Source: Elusimicrobia bacterium UBA4817
GTDB taxonomy: Bacteria; Elusimicrobiota; UBA8919
Assembly: GCA_002402375.1 (NCBI GenBank)
Contig: DHFT01000008.1
Coordinates: 1-31,764, forward strand
Reading direction: 5' to 3'
DNA: 31,764 nt
Program-made: the position numbers and the translations under genes
Notes under the pieces: generated by a model
Seen by the model: only the letters and a program-made list of their open reading frames with translations
Database searches by the model: none
Told to the model about the DNA's origin: nothing
Shown here: in pieces, positions 14,984-21,953 of the stretch
Numbering within the stretch: the stretch's first letter is position 1
How the letters are laid out: each line of letters opens with the position of its first letter

Positions 14984-16405
14984 TCATTTTTCTTTATTTT
15001 TAATATACTCGTCAATCGCACGGGCGGCACGCTTGCCGGCGCCCATTGCTTCAATTACGGTTGACGCACCGGTTGCAATATCTCCTCCGGCGAAAATTCC
15101 CGGAATGCTGGTTGCACCCGTTTTTTCATCAGTAATTATATTGCCGTGTTTGCCGACTTGAAGACCTTGAACCGTTTTGGGAAGTAGCGGGTTCGGGCTT
15201 TGTCCGATTGCCATTACAACTGTATCAATATCTAACTTGAATTCAGAATTTTTTATCGGGACAGGCCTTCTTCTGCCCGACGCATCTGGCTCGCCTAACT
15301 CCATTTTCAGACATTCCATTCCTATAACATTGTTGTTCTCGTCGCCTATAAATCTTATGGGAGCGGTAAGCAAATAAAACTTTACCCCTTCTTCTTTTGC
15401 GTTTTCAATTTCTTCCAGACGGGCGGGCATTTCTTTCTCTGTCCGACGATAAACAATTATTACCTCATCCGCACCGAGACGCAGTGAAACCCTTGCGGCA
15501 TCCATCGCGACATTCCCGGCGCCTATAACAGCAACCCTTTTGCCGATATCAATCGGCGTGTCATACTCAGGAAATTTATATGCCTTCATAAGATTCGCCC
15601 TTGTCAAAAACTCGTTTGCGGAATAAATTCTATTAAGATTTTCGCCGGGTATCCCCAGAAATTGCGGGAGTCCTGCACCCGTTCCGACAAAAATTGCTTT
15701 GTAGCCCTCGTCAAAAAGTTCCTGAACCGTTTTTGTTTTTCCTATCAGCACATTGGTTCTTATATTTACCCCGAGCGATTTTATATAATCAATTTCCGTT
15801 TTAACGATTTCTTTTGGAAGGCGAAATTCAGGAATGCCGTACATCAAGACACCGCCGGTTTCATGAAGCGATTCAAATATATCAACTTCGTAGCCCATTT
15901 TTGCAAGGTCTGCCGCACAGGTAAGACCCGCAGGCCCCGAACCGACAACAGCGATTTTAATACCGTTGTCGGACTTCGGACGGAGTTTATCCCCGAAGAA
16001 TTTCGGGGAGACTTCGGACTTCGGACTATTTTGCATCTCCCAATCCGCAGCGAATCTTTCCAGACGACCGATGGCTACCGGTTCGCCTTTTTTCGCAAGA
16101 ACGCATTTTATTTCGCACTGAGTTTCCTGAGGGCAAACCCGGCCGCAAATTGCAGGGAGATTATTTTTATCTTTAAGAATTTTTATCGCTCCGGGAAAAT
16201 CTTTTTCAGCAATTTTTTTGATGAAACCGGGGATATCTATCTCAACAGGACAACCTTCAATGCATGCAGGTTTTTTGCACTGAATACATCTTTTTGCTTC
16301 AAGAATCGCCTGTTCTTCGGAATAACCGAGCGCCACGGAAGAAAAATTTTTTATTCTTTCTTTTGCGTTCTGGACCGGCATTTTTTGACGGGGAATTTTT
16401 GTCAT
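14984..16405 (-). CDS. nfnB: NfnB-like subunit (GltA-type NADPH-dependent flavoprotein)
   Basis: 473-aa flavoprotein of the glutamate synthase small-subunit family. Two [4Fe-4S] cysteine sets lie at the N-terminus (Cys40, 43, 48, 52 and 88, 91, 97, 101). An FAD site follows (VVGSGPAGLTCAADL, from about 153), then an NADP site (VAVIGAGNVAMDAARV ... VYRR) and a second FAD motif (GIFAGGDIATGASTVIEAMGAG). Paired with the FNR-like gene by a 4-nt overlap, it fits the electron-bifurcating NADH-dependent ferredoxin:NADP+ oxidoreductase (NfnAB). Without the large GltB subunit nearby, glutamate synthase is less likely. Residues about 126-149, between the Fe-S and FAD domains, are an insert encoded by a palindrome flanked by 7-nt repeats. 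Confidence 0.88.
   Translation of the reverse strand: MTKIPRQKMPVQNAKERIKNFSSVALGYSEEQAILEAKRCIQCKKPACIEGCPVEIDIPGFIKKIAEKDFPGAIKILKDKNNLPAICGRVCPQETQCEIKCVLAKKGEPVAIGRLERFAADWEMQNSPKSEVSPKFFGDKLRPKSDNGIKIAVVGSGPAGLTCAADLAKMGYEVDIFESLHETGGVLMYGIPEFRLPKEIVKTEIDYIKSLGVNIRTNVLIGKTKTVQELFDEGYKAIFVGTGAGLPQFLGIPGENLNRIYSANEFLTRANLMKAYKFPEYDTPIDIGKRVAVIGAGNVAMDAARVSLRLGADEVIIVYRRTEKEMPARLEEIENAKEEGVKFYLLTAPIRFIGDENNNVIGMECLKMELGEPDASGRRRPVPIKNSEFKLDIDTVVMAIGQSPNPLLPKTVQGLQVGKHGNIITDEKTGATSIPGIFAGGDIATGASTVIEAMGAGKRAARAIDEYIKNKEK
15969..16026. repeat. Palindrome-plus-heptamer insert within nfnB
   Basis: GACTTCG occurs twice in tandem at 16010-16023, and a GGACTTCGGAC run lies at 15971-15981. Between them is a hairpin of CCCCGAA (15991-15997) with TTCGGGG (16002-16008). 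The segment stays in frame and encodes the linker residues about 127-146. Confidence 0.85.
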
Positions 16406-17250
16406 TTTTTTATACTTTCAAGTAATCTGCAATGATGGGTTAACGATTCTTTTTCCTTCCGCTTAAAAACGGAGAGGCGGCTCGTGAGTTCCGCCCAGTT
16501 GACGAGATGGCCGTCAAAGTCGGGACCGTCAACACAGGCGAATTTTGTCACTCCACCGATTGAAACCCGGCAGGCGCCGCACATACCTGTCCCGTCAACC
16601 ATTACAGGATTCAAACTGACAATCGTTTTTAGGTTGTGCTGTTTTGTAATTTCCGAAACTACTCTCATCATCTGCACGGGACCTATCGCATAGACGATGT
16701 CAGCGAGTGGCGAGTGGCAAGTGGCAAGCAGAGTTTTTAACACATCGGAAACAAAACCTTTTTGCCCGTAAGAGCCGTCATCGGTCGTCAGGAAAAATTC
16801 GGCGGAAATTTCTTTCATTTCATTTTCAAGAACTATAAAATTTTTTGAACGCGCGCCGAGAATACTGATAATTTTATTGCCTTTTTCTTTCAGTGCTTTT
16901 GCGACGGGATACATAACCGCAACACCGACGCCGCCGGCTATGCATAACGCTGTTCCGAAATTTTCTATGTGCGACGGCACACCCAGGGGACCTACGGCAT
17001 CAAGAATGGTATCCCCGCTTTTCAATTTTCCCATTTCAACGGTAGTTTTTCCTACTTCCTGAATAAAAAGCGTGATTGTGCCTTTGACTTTATCGGAATC
17101 CGCAACCGTTATCGGAATCCTTTCGCCTTTTTCGTGAAGGCGCAAAATCACAAACTGTCCCGGAAGCGTTTTTTTTGCAATATCCGGCGCTTCTATTACA
17201 AACTTGTTGATACTTGTTGCCGGCGTTGATTTTTCTATAATTTTAAACAT
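16402..17250 (-). CDS. nfnA: NfnA-like subunit (ferredoxin-NADP reductase family)
   Basis: 282-aa FAD/NAD-binding protein of the dihydroorotate-dehydrogenase electron-transfer / FNR family. The FAD domain includes LPGQFVILR. The NAD domain starts at LCIAGGVGVAVMYPVAKAL (103-121), and VYAIGPVQMM follows. A [2Fe-2S] site of the NfnA type is visible: Asp219, Cys224, Cys227 and Cys239. It overlaps nfnB by 4 nt. With NfnB it should couple NADH and reduced ferredoxin oxidation to NADP+ reduction in the cytoplasm. The start at 17250 (MFKIIEK) is chosen because it matches the family; 14 more residues are open upstream into cysE. Residues 174-183 are encoded by a heptamer array. Confidence 0.88.
   Translation of the reverse strand: MFKIIEKSTPATSINKFVIEAPDIAKKTLPGQFVILRLHEKGERIPITVADSDKVKGTITLFIQEVGKTTVEMGKLKSGDTILDAVGPLGVPSHIENFGTALCIAGGVGVAVMYPVAKALKEKGNKIISILGARSKNFIVLENEMKEISAEFFLTTDDGSYGQKGFVSDVLKTLLATCHSPLADIVYAIGPVQMMRVVSEITKQHNLKTIVSLNPVMVDGTGMCGACRVSIGGVTKFACVDGPDFDGHLVNWAELTSRLSVFKRKEKESLTHHCRLLESIKK
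16703..16730. repeat. Heptanucleotide tandem repeat GCRAGTG inside nfnA
   Basis: Four consecutive 7-nt units: GCGAGTG, GCGAGTG, GCAAGTG, GCAAGCA. They encode the loop LLATCHSPLA just before the conserved VYAIGP strand. Confidence 0.9.
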
Positions 17251-17275
17251 AAATTTTACGATGCTCAACCGTATA

Positions 17276-18019
17276 TTATATGCCGCTTCCATTTAAAAAC
17301 TTATCTTCGGAAGTGAAAAACTCTTTTTTAATCTCTTCTTTTTTCTTTTCAAGATATTTGTCTATCTCGGAGGTGACACCCTCAAGCGTTTCAATTTTTT
17401 TAAGACGCTCTTCAATTTTTTCCTGCTCTTTCACCATAAATCTTATAGCATCAGCCACAGGGTCGGGCAATTTTCCGTGCTCAAGCATTTCAATATCTTT
17501 TGCTGAAAAACCAACTCCGACGCGGGCGGGAATACCGACGGCAGTTGAATTGGCAGGAACATCCGATACAACAACTGAGCCGGCACCTATACGGGAATTA
17601 TCACCTATTTTTATTGGACCTAAAACGGTAACACCCGCACCGATTACAACATTATTGCCAAGTGTCGGATGCCTTTTTTCCTTTTTCAAAGATGTCCCGC
17701 CAAGAACTACACCCTGATAAATGAGAACATCGTCGCCGATTTCCGCCGTCTCGCCTATGACGACACCCATCCCGTGGTCAATAAAAAATCTTTTACCGAT
17801 TGTTGAACCCGGATGAATTTCAATTCCCGTAAAAAACCGCGCGAGTTCGGAAATAAGACGGGCAACCGTAAATCTTTTATGTTTGTAAAACCAGTTTGAT
17901 AGACGGTAAAACCACATAGCGTGAAGTCCGGGATAGCAAAAAAGCACCTCAACGATGTTTTTCGCCGCAGGGTCTTTCTCAAAAATAACGGAAATATCCT
18001 CTTTTAGTTTTTTGAACAT
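17276..18019 (-). CDS. cysE: Serine O-acetyltransferase
   Basis: Acetylates serine with acetyl-CoA as the first step of cysteine synthesis. About 247 aa from MFKKLKED. The left-handed beta-helix hexapeptide repeats are plain (IEIHPGSTIGKRFFIDHGMGVVIGETAEIGDDVLIYQG), with the catalytic His-Asp region in FFIDHGMG and the CoA loop GGTSLKKEKRHPTLG. The C-terminus beyond the family core is a Lys/Glu-rich coiled-coil tail of about 60 residues that lacks the usual cysteine-inhibition end, so feedback may differ (inference). A promoter ends 6 nt before this ATG and there is no Shine-Dalgarno, implying a leaderless message. It probably heads the cysE-nfnA-nfnB transcript. Confidence 0.92.
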   Translation of the reverse strand: MFKKLKEDISVIFEKDPAAKNIVEVLFCYPGLHAMWFYRLSNWFYKHKRFTVARLISELARFFTGIEIHPGSTIGKRFFIDHGMGVVIGETAEIGDDVLIYQGVVLGGTSLKKEKRHPTLGNNVVIGAGVTVLGPIKIGDNSRIGAGSVVVSDVPANSTAVGIPARVGVGFSAKDIEMLEHGKLPDPVADAIRFMVKEQEKIEERLKKIETLEGVTSEIDKYLEKKKEEIKKEFFTSEDKFLNGSGI

Positions 18020-18025
18020 ACTTTG

Positions 18026-18053
18026 ATTATACAAATTTTTTAGAGATTTTCAA
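18026..18053 (-). promoter_or_regulatory. Promoter giving a leaderless cysE mRNA
   Basis: Minus strand: TTGAAA (18048-18053), 16-nt spacer, TATAAT (18026-18031), then 6 nt to the ATG at 18019. Ten of twelve bases match the consensus. Confidence 0.7.
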
Positions 18054-18060
18054 GTTTTTT

Positions 18061-18088
18061 CAATTGGTACAAATGTACTAATTGGATT
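18061..18088. repeat. Palindromic 9-nt-period repeat upstream of cysE
   Basis: Successive 9-nt units AATTGGTAC, AAATGTACT, AATTGGATT (18062-18088). As RNA they form a 10-bp stem with one mismatch (CAATT-x-GTAC / GTAC-x-AATTG). A related copy lies upstream of ispA. It abuts the cysE promoter and follows the outer-membrane gene stop. Confidence 0.7.
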
Positions 18089-18089
18089 T

Positions 18090-19196
18090 TTAGAAGATAA
18101 GTTTCAGACCGAGACCGAAAAAATTGGAAGTGTAGTTATATGGCGTATCGTTAGATTTGTTGTCTTCAAATGAGAAACTGCCGCTTAAAATAAGATTTTC
18201 AGTTATTTCTTTTTCCATCTTTAGTGATACAAATGTTTGTTTGTCGCTGCGATTTTCATAAGGTGAAATCAAAATTTCATCTTCGTCTCTTGCAAGCCAT
18301 CCGTCAAAATTTTTTCTTAAATAATGCCCGTAAAATTCAAAAAGAATTTTTTCCAAATCACCGCTTTTCAGCAAAAAATTCACCATATCCGATTTATAAT
18401 TCCAATAATTCTGGAGAACCCTCTCGTCGCCGGAAGCCGATGTCCCTTCATAAAATTCATCGGCATTTGAATCCAAATATGCAACCGAATAACCTGCCTC
18501 GGTATTACCTAATCCTTCAAAATATCTTTTAAGTTTTACGGTGAAACTTTGCTCGTCATCTTTTCTCAAATCCGACGTATTCGTCCGGGAACCGTTAAGG
18601 ATTTCATAGAGGTATCTCTCGGAATAATCCCTTTCACCGACGACAAAATCCGACTTTACCGAAAAATCAAGCGGCAAATCCTGAATAAAATCAACATAAA
18701 AATCACCGCCGGAATAATCCAAGTCGTAATCGGGATAGTTCGCATCTTTATAGACATAACCCGCCTCTATTTCCGTATAATAAAACGGGTATAATTTCAA
18801 AAATGGATTGCCATAATTTAATGTGGAATTATATTCTTTTGATTGAGGATATTGGAGCACATTTAATCCGCCGGCAACTCCGGCTGTAAAAAATCCGCTT
18901 AATCTTTGTCTGATTGAACCGTTTATAAAATGGTTATTCCGATTTTCAAGATTTTCCTCAAAAAAATTCAGCGAAGAAAACGAATAATTAAACCGCGGGT
19001 AGGCATTTTTAAGTTTTGCCATCAAATTAAAATTGAAATCCAAATTAAGACCCAAATCCGACAGGTTACTGCTGTCATTATAGACATTACTGTCGCAAGC
19101 CGTTTCAACTTTCAGCGAACCGCCGACGGCCGCCTTTAATTGCGGTAAAATTATAAATTCCGCCAGCATTAAAATAACGATAACCTTTTTTTTCAT
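18090..19196 (-). CDS. Outer-membrane beta-barrel-like protein
   Basis: 368-aa exported protein with an N-terminal signal peptide (about 22 residues, ending LKA). Alternating polar and aromatic strands run through the whole mature part, and it ends FFGLGLKLIF with the terminal Phe typical of BAM-inserted barrels. Many Tyr, Asn and Asp residues fit about 14-16 strands. I recognise no specific family, and the cargo is unknown. The start overlaps the preceding gene's stop by 4 nt (ATGA), placing it last in the sigma/CBM48 envelope operon. Confidence 0.75.
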   Translation of the reverse strand: MKKKVIVILMLAEFIILPQLKAAVGGSLKVETACDSNVYNDSSNLSDLGLNLDFNFNLMAKLKNAYPRFNYSFSSLNFFEENLENRNNHFINGSIRQRLSGFFTAGVAGGLNVLQYPQSKEYNSTLNYGNPFLKLYPFYYTEIEAGYVYKDANYPDYDLDYSGGDFYVDFIQDLPLDFSVKSDFVVGERDYSERYLYEILNGSRTNTSDLRKDDEQSFTVKLKRYFEGLGNTEAGYSVAYLDSNADEFYEGTSASGDERVLQNYWNYKSDMVNFLLKSGDLEKILFEFYGHYLRKNFDGWLARDEDEILISPYENRSDKQTFVSLKMEKEITENLILSGSFSFEDNKSNDTPYNYTSNFFGLGLKLIF

Positions 19197-19987
19197 TTTC
19201 CGGTACGCATTTTTTTCCCGTCAGCCGCATTTTCCAACCTATTTTTTCTTTCCTTTTCCCTTATTTCGTCCCTCCTGCTTTCCCGCTGTAAATTTTTCTC
19301 TTTCTTCCCGTAGTCAAAACGGTTTTTTGCATCTCCTTCAAGTTCGTAGACATTTCTGTTTTCCTTTACGCCCTGAATGATAAAATTTTTAAGCTGTTCC
19401 GCGGAATCTTTGTCCGCACCGTCAAAAAGTCGCAAAACTCTTTTTGCATAACCGTAATTTTTACCCATATCAAAAACGGATTCCAACACTTCAATTGTGT
19501 AATCTTTCCGCACGCCTTTTTTGTGATACAACGCGGCACGGCGGAGCAACTCCAGATACTGGTAAGAATTGATTTTATGTTTTTTCAACCGACGGTGATA
19601 ATCAAATGCGTCCGCCAGAGAAAAACCGTTGTCCAAAGCAAAAATAAGTTTTTTTACGGACTTTTCGTCATCACGGACAACGATGCCGGTTTTAGCCGTA
19701 TTTTTACAAAATTCTTTTACGGAACGCAATTGCTCTTTTTTTCTTTTTACTTCGGACATCAGGTTTTCAAAAGACACCTTCTTTGCGCAACCTTCGGCAA
19801 TTACTTCCGATATGATGCTCTTTTGCAGGTCTTCTTTTACCGCCGAATTATACTGCGATATGAGTTCCGCTTTTTCACCGACGGAAAACCCCGACGACGA
19901 TAAAAGATTTTGCAATTCATCCGCACTTAAAAACACGGCGGACAACATTAAATTGAAAACGATTACGGCATAAAACGATTTTTTCAT
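19193..19987 (-). CDS. Exported alpha-helical protein, unknown function
   Basis: 264 aa with a signal peptide (MKKSFYAVIVFNLMLSAVFLSA). The mature part is predicted mostly helical, rich in Lys, Glu and Leu, with a basic, highly charged C-terminal tail (about residues 225-264). Two Cys (in EGCAK and EFCKN) might pair in the periplasm. It overlaps the outer-membrane protein gene by 4 nt and is preceded by a strong hairpin. I recognise no family. The operon suggests an envelope role. Confidence 0.65.
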   Translation of the reverse strand: MKKSFYAVIVFNLMLSAVFLSADELQNLLSSSGFSVGEKAELISQYNSAVKEDLQKSIISEVIAEGCAKKVSFENLMSEVKRKKEQLRSVKEFCKNTAKTGIVVRDDEKSVKKLIFALDNGFSLADAFDYHRRLKKHKINSYQYLELLRRAALYHKKGVRKDYTIEVLESVFDMGKNYGYAKRVLRLFDGADKDSAEQLKNFIIQGVKENRNVYELEGDAKNRFDYGKKEKNLQRESRRDEIREKERKNRLENAADGKKMRTGK

Positions 19988-20000
19988 AACTTCACTTTAG

Positions 20001-20037
20001 AAAAAGCGCCCTCCCCCTAGGAAGGAAGGACCGCTTT
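20001..20037 (-). terminator. Intrinsic terminator or attenuator inside the envelope operon
   Basis: Minus strand: AAAGCG (20037-20032), GTCCTTCC, loop, GGGGGAGG, CGCTTT and then TTC. Six outer and about six inner base pairs with one G-U form a G+C-rich stem ending in a T-run. It sits between the Cys-containing exported protein and the next gene, so it should lower expression of the distal two genes. Confidence 0.7.
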
Positions 20038-20039
20038 AA

Positions 20040-20558
20040 CTATTTTCTCCCGTGACCGCCGGCGTCACCGCCGCTACCTGAACCACTGCCACCCTTTCCT
20101 TCGGGACGGCCAGTTCTGATTTTTTCTTTGACTTCGTCGCAACTCGGGTCAGAGCACTTTTTGTCTTTTGCCCTAATCCGTTCTTTTTCCCGAATTCTTG
20201 ACTGCGTTCTGGTTTGAGCGGTCTCGCGAACTTTGGATGCAAGTTCTTTTCCGCGAAGACCCTGCTTGTGACATTCCATCGTCATCTCGGCTACGGCACT
20301 GCGGGATTCTTCGGGAGTTAATCCGGTTTCGCACATCCGCTTACACTCCTGTTTTGCCGCCTCAATACCTTCTTTGTCAACACCTTTTTTCGTCAGCGTT
20401 TTTTCCATAATCCTGAGTTGTTTCTCAAGACCTTTGTTCCTGACTCTTTTTTCAACACTGACTTTTTCACCCTCTGTTGACTGGGTAGTTACCTGCTCCT
20501 CGGCAAAAACCAGTGTAGAGAAAGCAACCGCAAACAACATCATCAACATCTTTTTCAT
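20040..20558 (-). CDS. Small exported charged protein with cysteines
   Basis: About 172 aa from the ATG at 20558, which a GGGGGTGAG box precedes; an in-frame GTG at 20567 is less likely. Signal peptide MKKMLMMLFAVAFSTLVFA. The mature protein is strongly charged and helical (many Lys, Arg, Glu), with Cys in ECKRMC, ECHK and KKCSDPSC, and it ends in a Gly/Ser-rich tail (GKGGSGSGSGGDAGG). No family recognised. Its position after the sigma and CBM48 genes suggests a target or sensor of that regulon (inference). Confidence 0.65.
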   Translation of the reverse strand: MKKMLMMLFAVAFSTLVFAEEQVTTQSTEGEKVSVEKRVRNKGLEKQLRIMEKTLTKKGVDKEGIEAAKQECKRMCETGLTPEESRSAVAEMTMECHKQGLRGKELASKVRETAQTRTQSRIREKERIRAKDKKCSDPSCDEVKEKIRTGRPEGKGGSGSGSGGDAGGHGRK

Positions 20559-20585
20559 TTCACTCACCCCCTTTTTTTCTGCAAT

Positions 20586-21068
20586 TCAAATACTGTTCCC
20601 TACCTCAACAACGGAATTCTCTCCTCCGAACGCACTTATCACATATTCGCTATTGGCGGGGTCCGGTATCCATTCTTTTTCATTTACAACGAACATATAT
20701 TTATACTGACCCGGTTCAAGATTGACCGTCGTCATCCAATAACCGTTTTTATTTTCAAGAACACCAACGGACGGATTCCAATTATTAAAATCACCGGCAA
20801 GTTGAACACTAAAAGCATCCGGTTTATACAGGACAAAAGTAATATTTATGGTTTTCGGTTTTGTGAAATATAAAATTGACACTGTAACAAAAAATAAAAA
20901 TGCAGATGCTAATGCCGGACGAAGTAAATACTTTCTAAAATTAAACTTATCGGTGCTTGTCCGTCCATCAAGCACTTTTATTTTTGTCATTATATTAAAC
21001 GACAGATTTTCCGGCGGACGGACTTTGCTACATTTAACTTCTTTTATGATATTGTCTAATGCTTTCAT
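20586..21068 (-). CDS. Membrane protein with C-terminal CBM48/E-set domain; probable anti-sigma factor
   Basis: About 160 aa. A cytoplasmic part (1-45), one transmembrane helix (about 50-68, LRPALASAFLFFVTVSILYF) and a periplasmic CBM48/AMPK-type early-set domain (about 73-158; VQLAGDFNNWNP ... GYWMTTVNLEPGQYKYMFVVNEKEWIPDP). The start at 21068 is set by GGAGG seven nt before it; the frame opens earlier at a GTG inside that box. Adjacency to an ECF sigma gene suggests the N-terminus holds the sigma factor, but no HxxxCxxC zinc motif is present. CBM48 domains bind glucans in other proteins, so the trigger may be a glycan. Confidence 0.75.
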   Translation of the reverse strand: MKALDNIIKEVKCSKVRPPENLSFNIMTKIKVLDGRTSTDKFNFRKYLLRPALASAFLFFVTVSILYFTKPKTINITFVLYKPDAFSVQLAGDFNNWNPSVGVLENKNGYWMTTVNLEPGQYKYMFVVNEKEWIPDPANSEYVISAFGGENSVVEVGNSI

Positions 21069-21105
21069 ACCTTCCTCCACTTACATATACAACTGAAACT
21101 TATTT

Positions 21106-21690
21106 TTATTTCACATCAAAAAAAAATTTATACTTTTGCGAAAAAATTTTGCTTGCCCTAAAAAGCCGCGTTTCAACCGTTCCCATCGGAAGCCCCGTTA
21201 TTTTTGATATTTCCTCATATGACATATCCTCAAAATTTCTCAATATGAATACTTCACGGTAATTAATCGGCAACTCATATACAAACTCATTGATTTTTTT
21301 TGCCTCTTCTTTTTTAATAAGTTCTTCCTCTGGAGTAAGTTTGTTATCGGCAATCTCCCAAACGATTTCATCATCCTGTGTTTCCTTTTTTCTATCAAGA
21401 GATAAAAATTTGAGCAAGGATTTTCTTTTTAGACGATTTTTAGCAATATTAAGTGCGATTGCGAAAAACCAGGATGAGAATTTATATTGAATCTTAAAAT
21501 TTTTCAGTTCCTTAAATGCCTTCACAAATGCTTCCTGAACAATATCCTCCGTTTCGTGATAGTCATTTATCATCCGGAAAACGATATTAAAAGTTTTGTC
21601 CTTGTATTTTTCAACAAGCACGGCAAAAGCATCTGTATTGCCGTTAAGTGTTGATTCTATGATTTCAAGGTCATTTATATTATCGGACAT
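21106..21690 (-). CDS. ECF-family RNA polymerase sigma factor (RpoE-like)
   Basis: 194-aa alternative sigma factor. Region 2: NTDAFAVLVEKYKDKTFNIVFRMINDYHETEDIVQEAFVKAFKEL and FKIQYKFSSWFFAIALNIAKNRLKR. Region 4: LPINYREVFILRNFEDMSYEEISKITGLPMGTVETRLFRA, with the HTH. It is followed 37 nt later by the membrane CBM48 protein, its probable anti-sigma, and then exported genes that are likely regulon members. The upstream region carries two similar sequence blocks that could be autoregulatory sites. Confidence 0.93.
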   Translation of the reverse strand: MSDNINDLEIIESTLNGNTDAFAVLVEKYKDKTFNIVFRMINDYHETEDIVQEAFVKAFKELKNFKIQYKFSSWFFAIALNIAKNRLKRKSLLKFLSLDRKKETQDDEIVWEIADNKLTPEEELIKKEEAKKINEFVYELPINYREVFILRNFEDMSYEEISKITGLPMGTVETRLFRASKIFSQKYKFFFDVK

Positions 21691-21699
21691 AAATGTGTT

Positions 21700-21774
21700 C
21701 TTACGTTATCTATACAATTAAAATTAAAATTTATTTCACCGTTTTTTTCAAACTTACGTAATATAACTATACAA
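21700..21774. promoter_or_regulatory. Two related blocks upstream of the ECF sigma gene
   Basis: Plus-strand blocks at 21700-21717 (CTTACGTTATCTATACAA) and 21753-21774 share CTTACGT and CTATACAA, with a 4-nt insertion in the second. The minus-strand form TTGTATAG...ACGTAAG could be a promoter element or operator. Confidence 0.4.
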
Positions 21775-21872
21775 AAATTTGGAAAATTTACAAGCGGTTT
21801 AACAAAAGAAACATCCGGCAAATCGGTATTATTATCTGTCAATTTTTAAATTTGATTAAATTAAAAAAATAC

Positions 21873-21901
21873 TTGACAATATTATGTAAAATTTGTATAT
21901 T
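21873..21901 (+). promoter_or_regulatory. Promoter of the PiT phosphate permease gene
   Basis: TTGACA (21873-21878), 17-nt spacer, TATATT (21896-21901): 11 of 12 consensus bases. Expected start near 21908, giving a leader of about 45 nt. Confidence 0.7.
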
Positions 21902-21906
21902 AAAGT

Positions 21907-21939
21907 TTAATTAAGATATAATTAAGATAACATTAAAGG
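21907..21939 (+). promoter_or_regulatory. Candidate PhoB-type direct repeats upstream of PiT
   Basis: TTAATTAAGAT, ATAATTAAGAT and a weaker AACATTAAAGG follow one another at exactly 11-bp steps. This is the periodicity of PhoB half-sites, although the base sequence differs from the enteric box. The repeats lie just downstream of the predicted -10 box, so they may repress or serve a second promoter. Confidence 0.4.
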
Positions 21940-21953
21940 AGGAACAAGGGCAA

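Larger units (their letters stand above)
21691..21953. other. Divergent intergenic region between sigma gene and PiT gene
   Basis: 263 bp, A+T-rich. It holds the paired blocks near the sigma gene, the PiT promoter, 11-bp-spaced repeats and the PiT ribosome-binding site. CTGTCAA at 21836-21842 resembles half of an enteric Pho box but has no second half 11 bp away. Confidence 0.6.

Noticed and set aside
14959..15054. Longer N-terminus for the polytopic membrane protein
   Set aside because: It would overlap nfnB by about 70 nt and add a non-hydrophobic lead with no ribosome-binding site.
14984..16405. Small subunit of glutamate synthase (GltD)
   Set aside because: No large GltB subunit is adjacent, while an NfnA-like gene overlaps its start.
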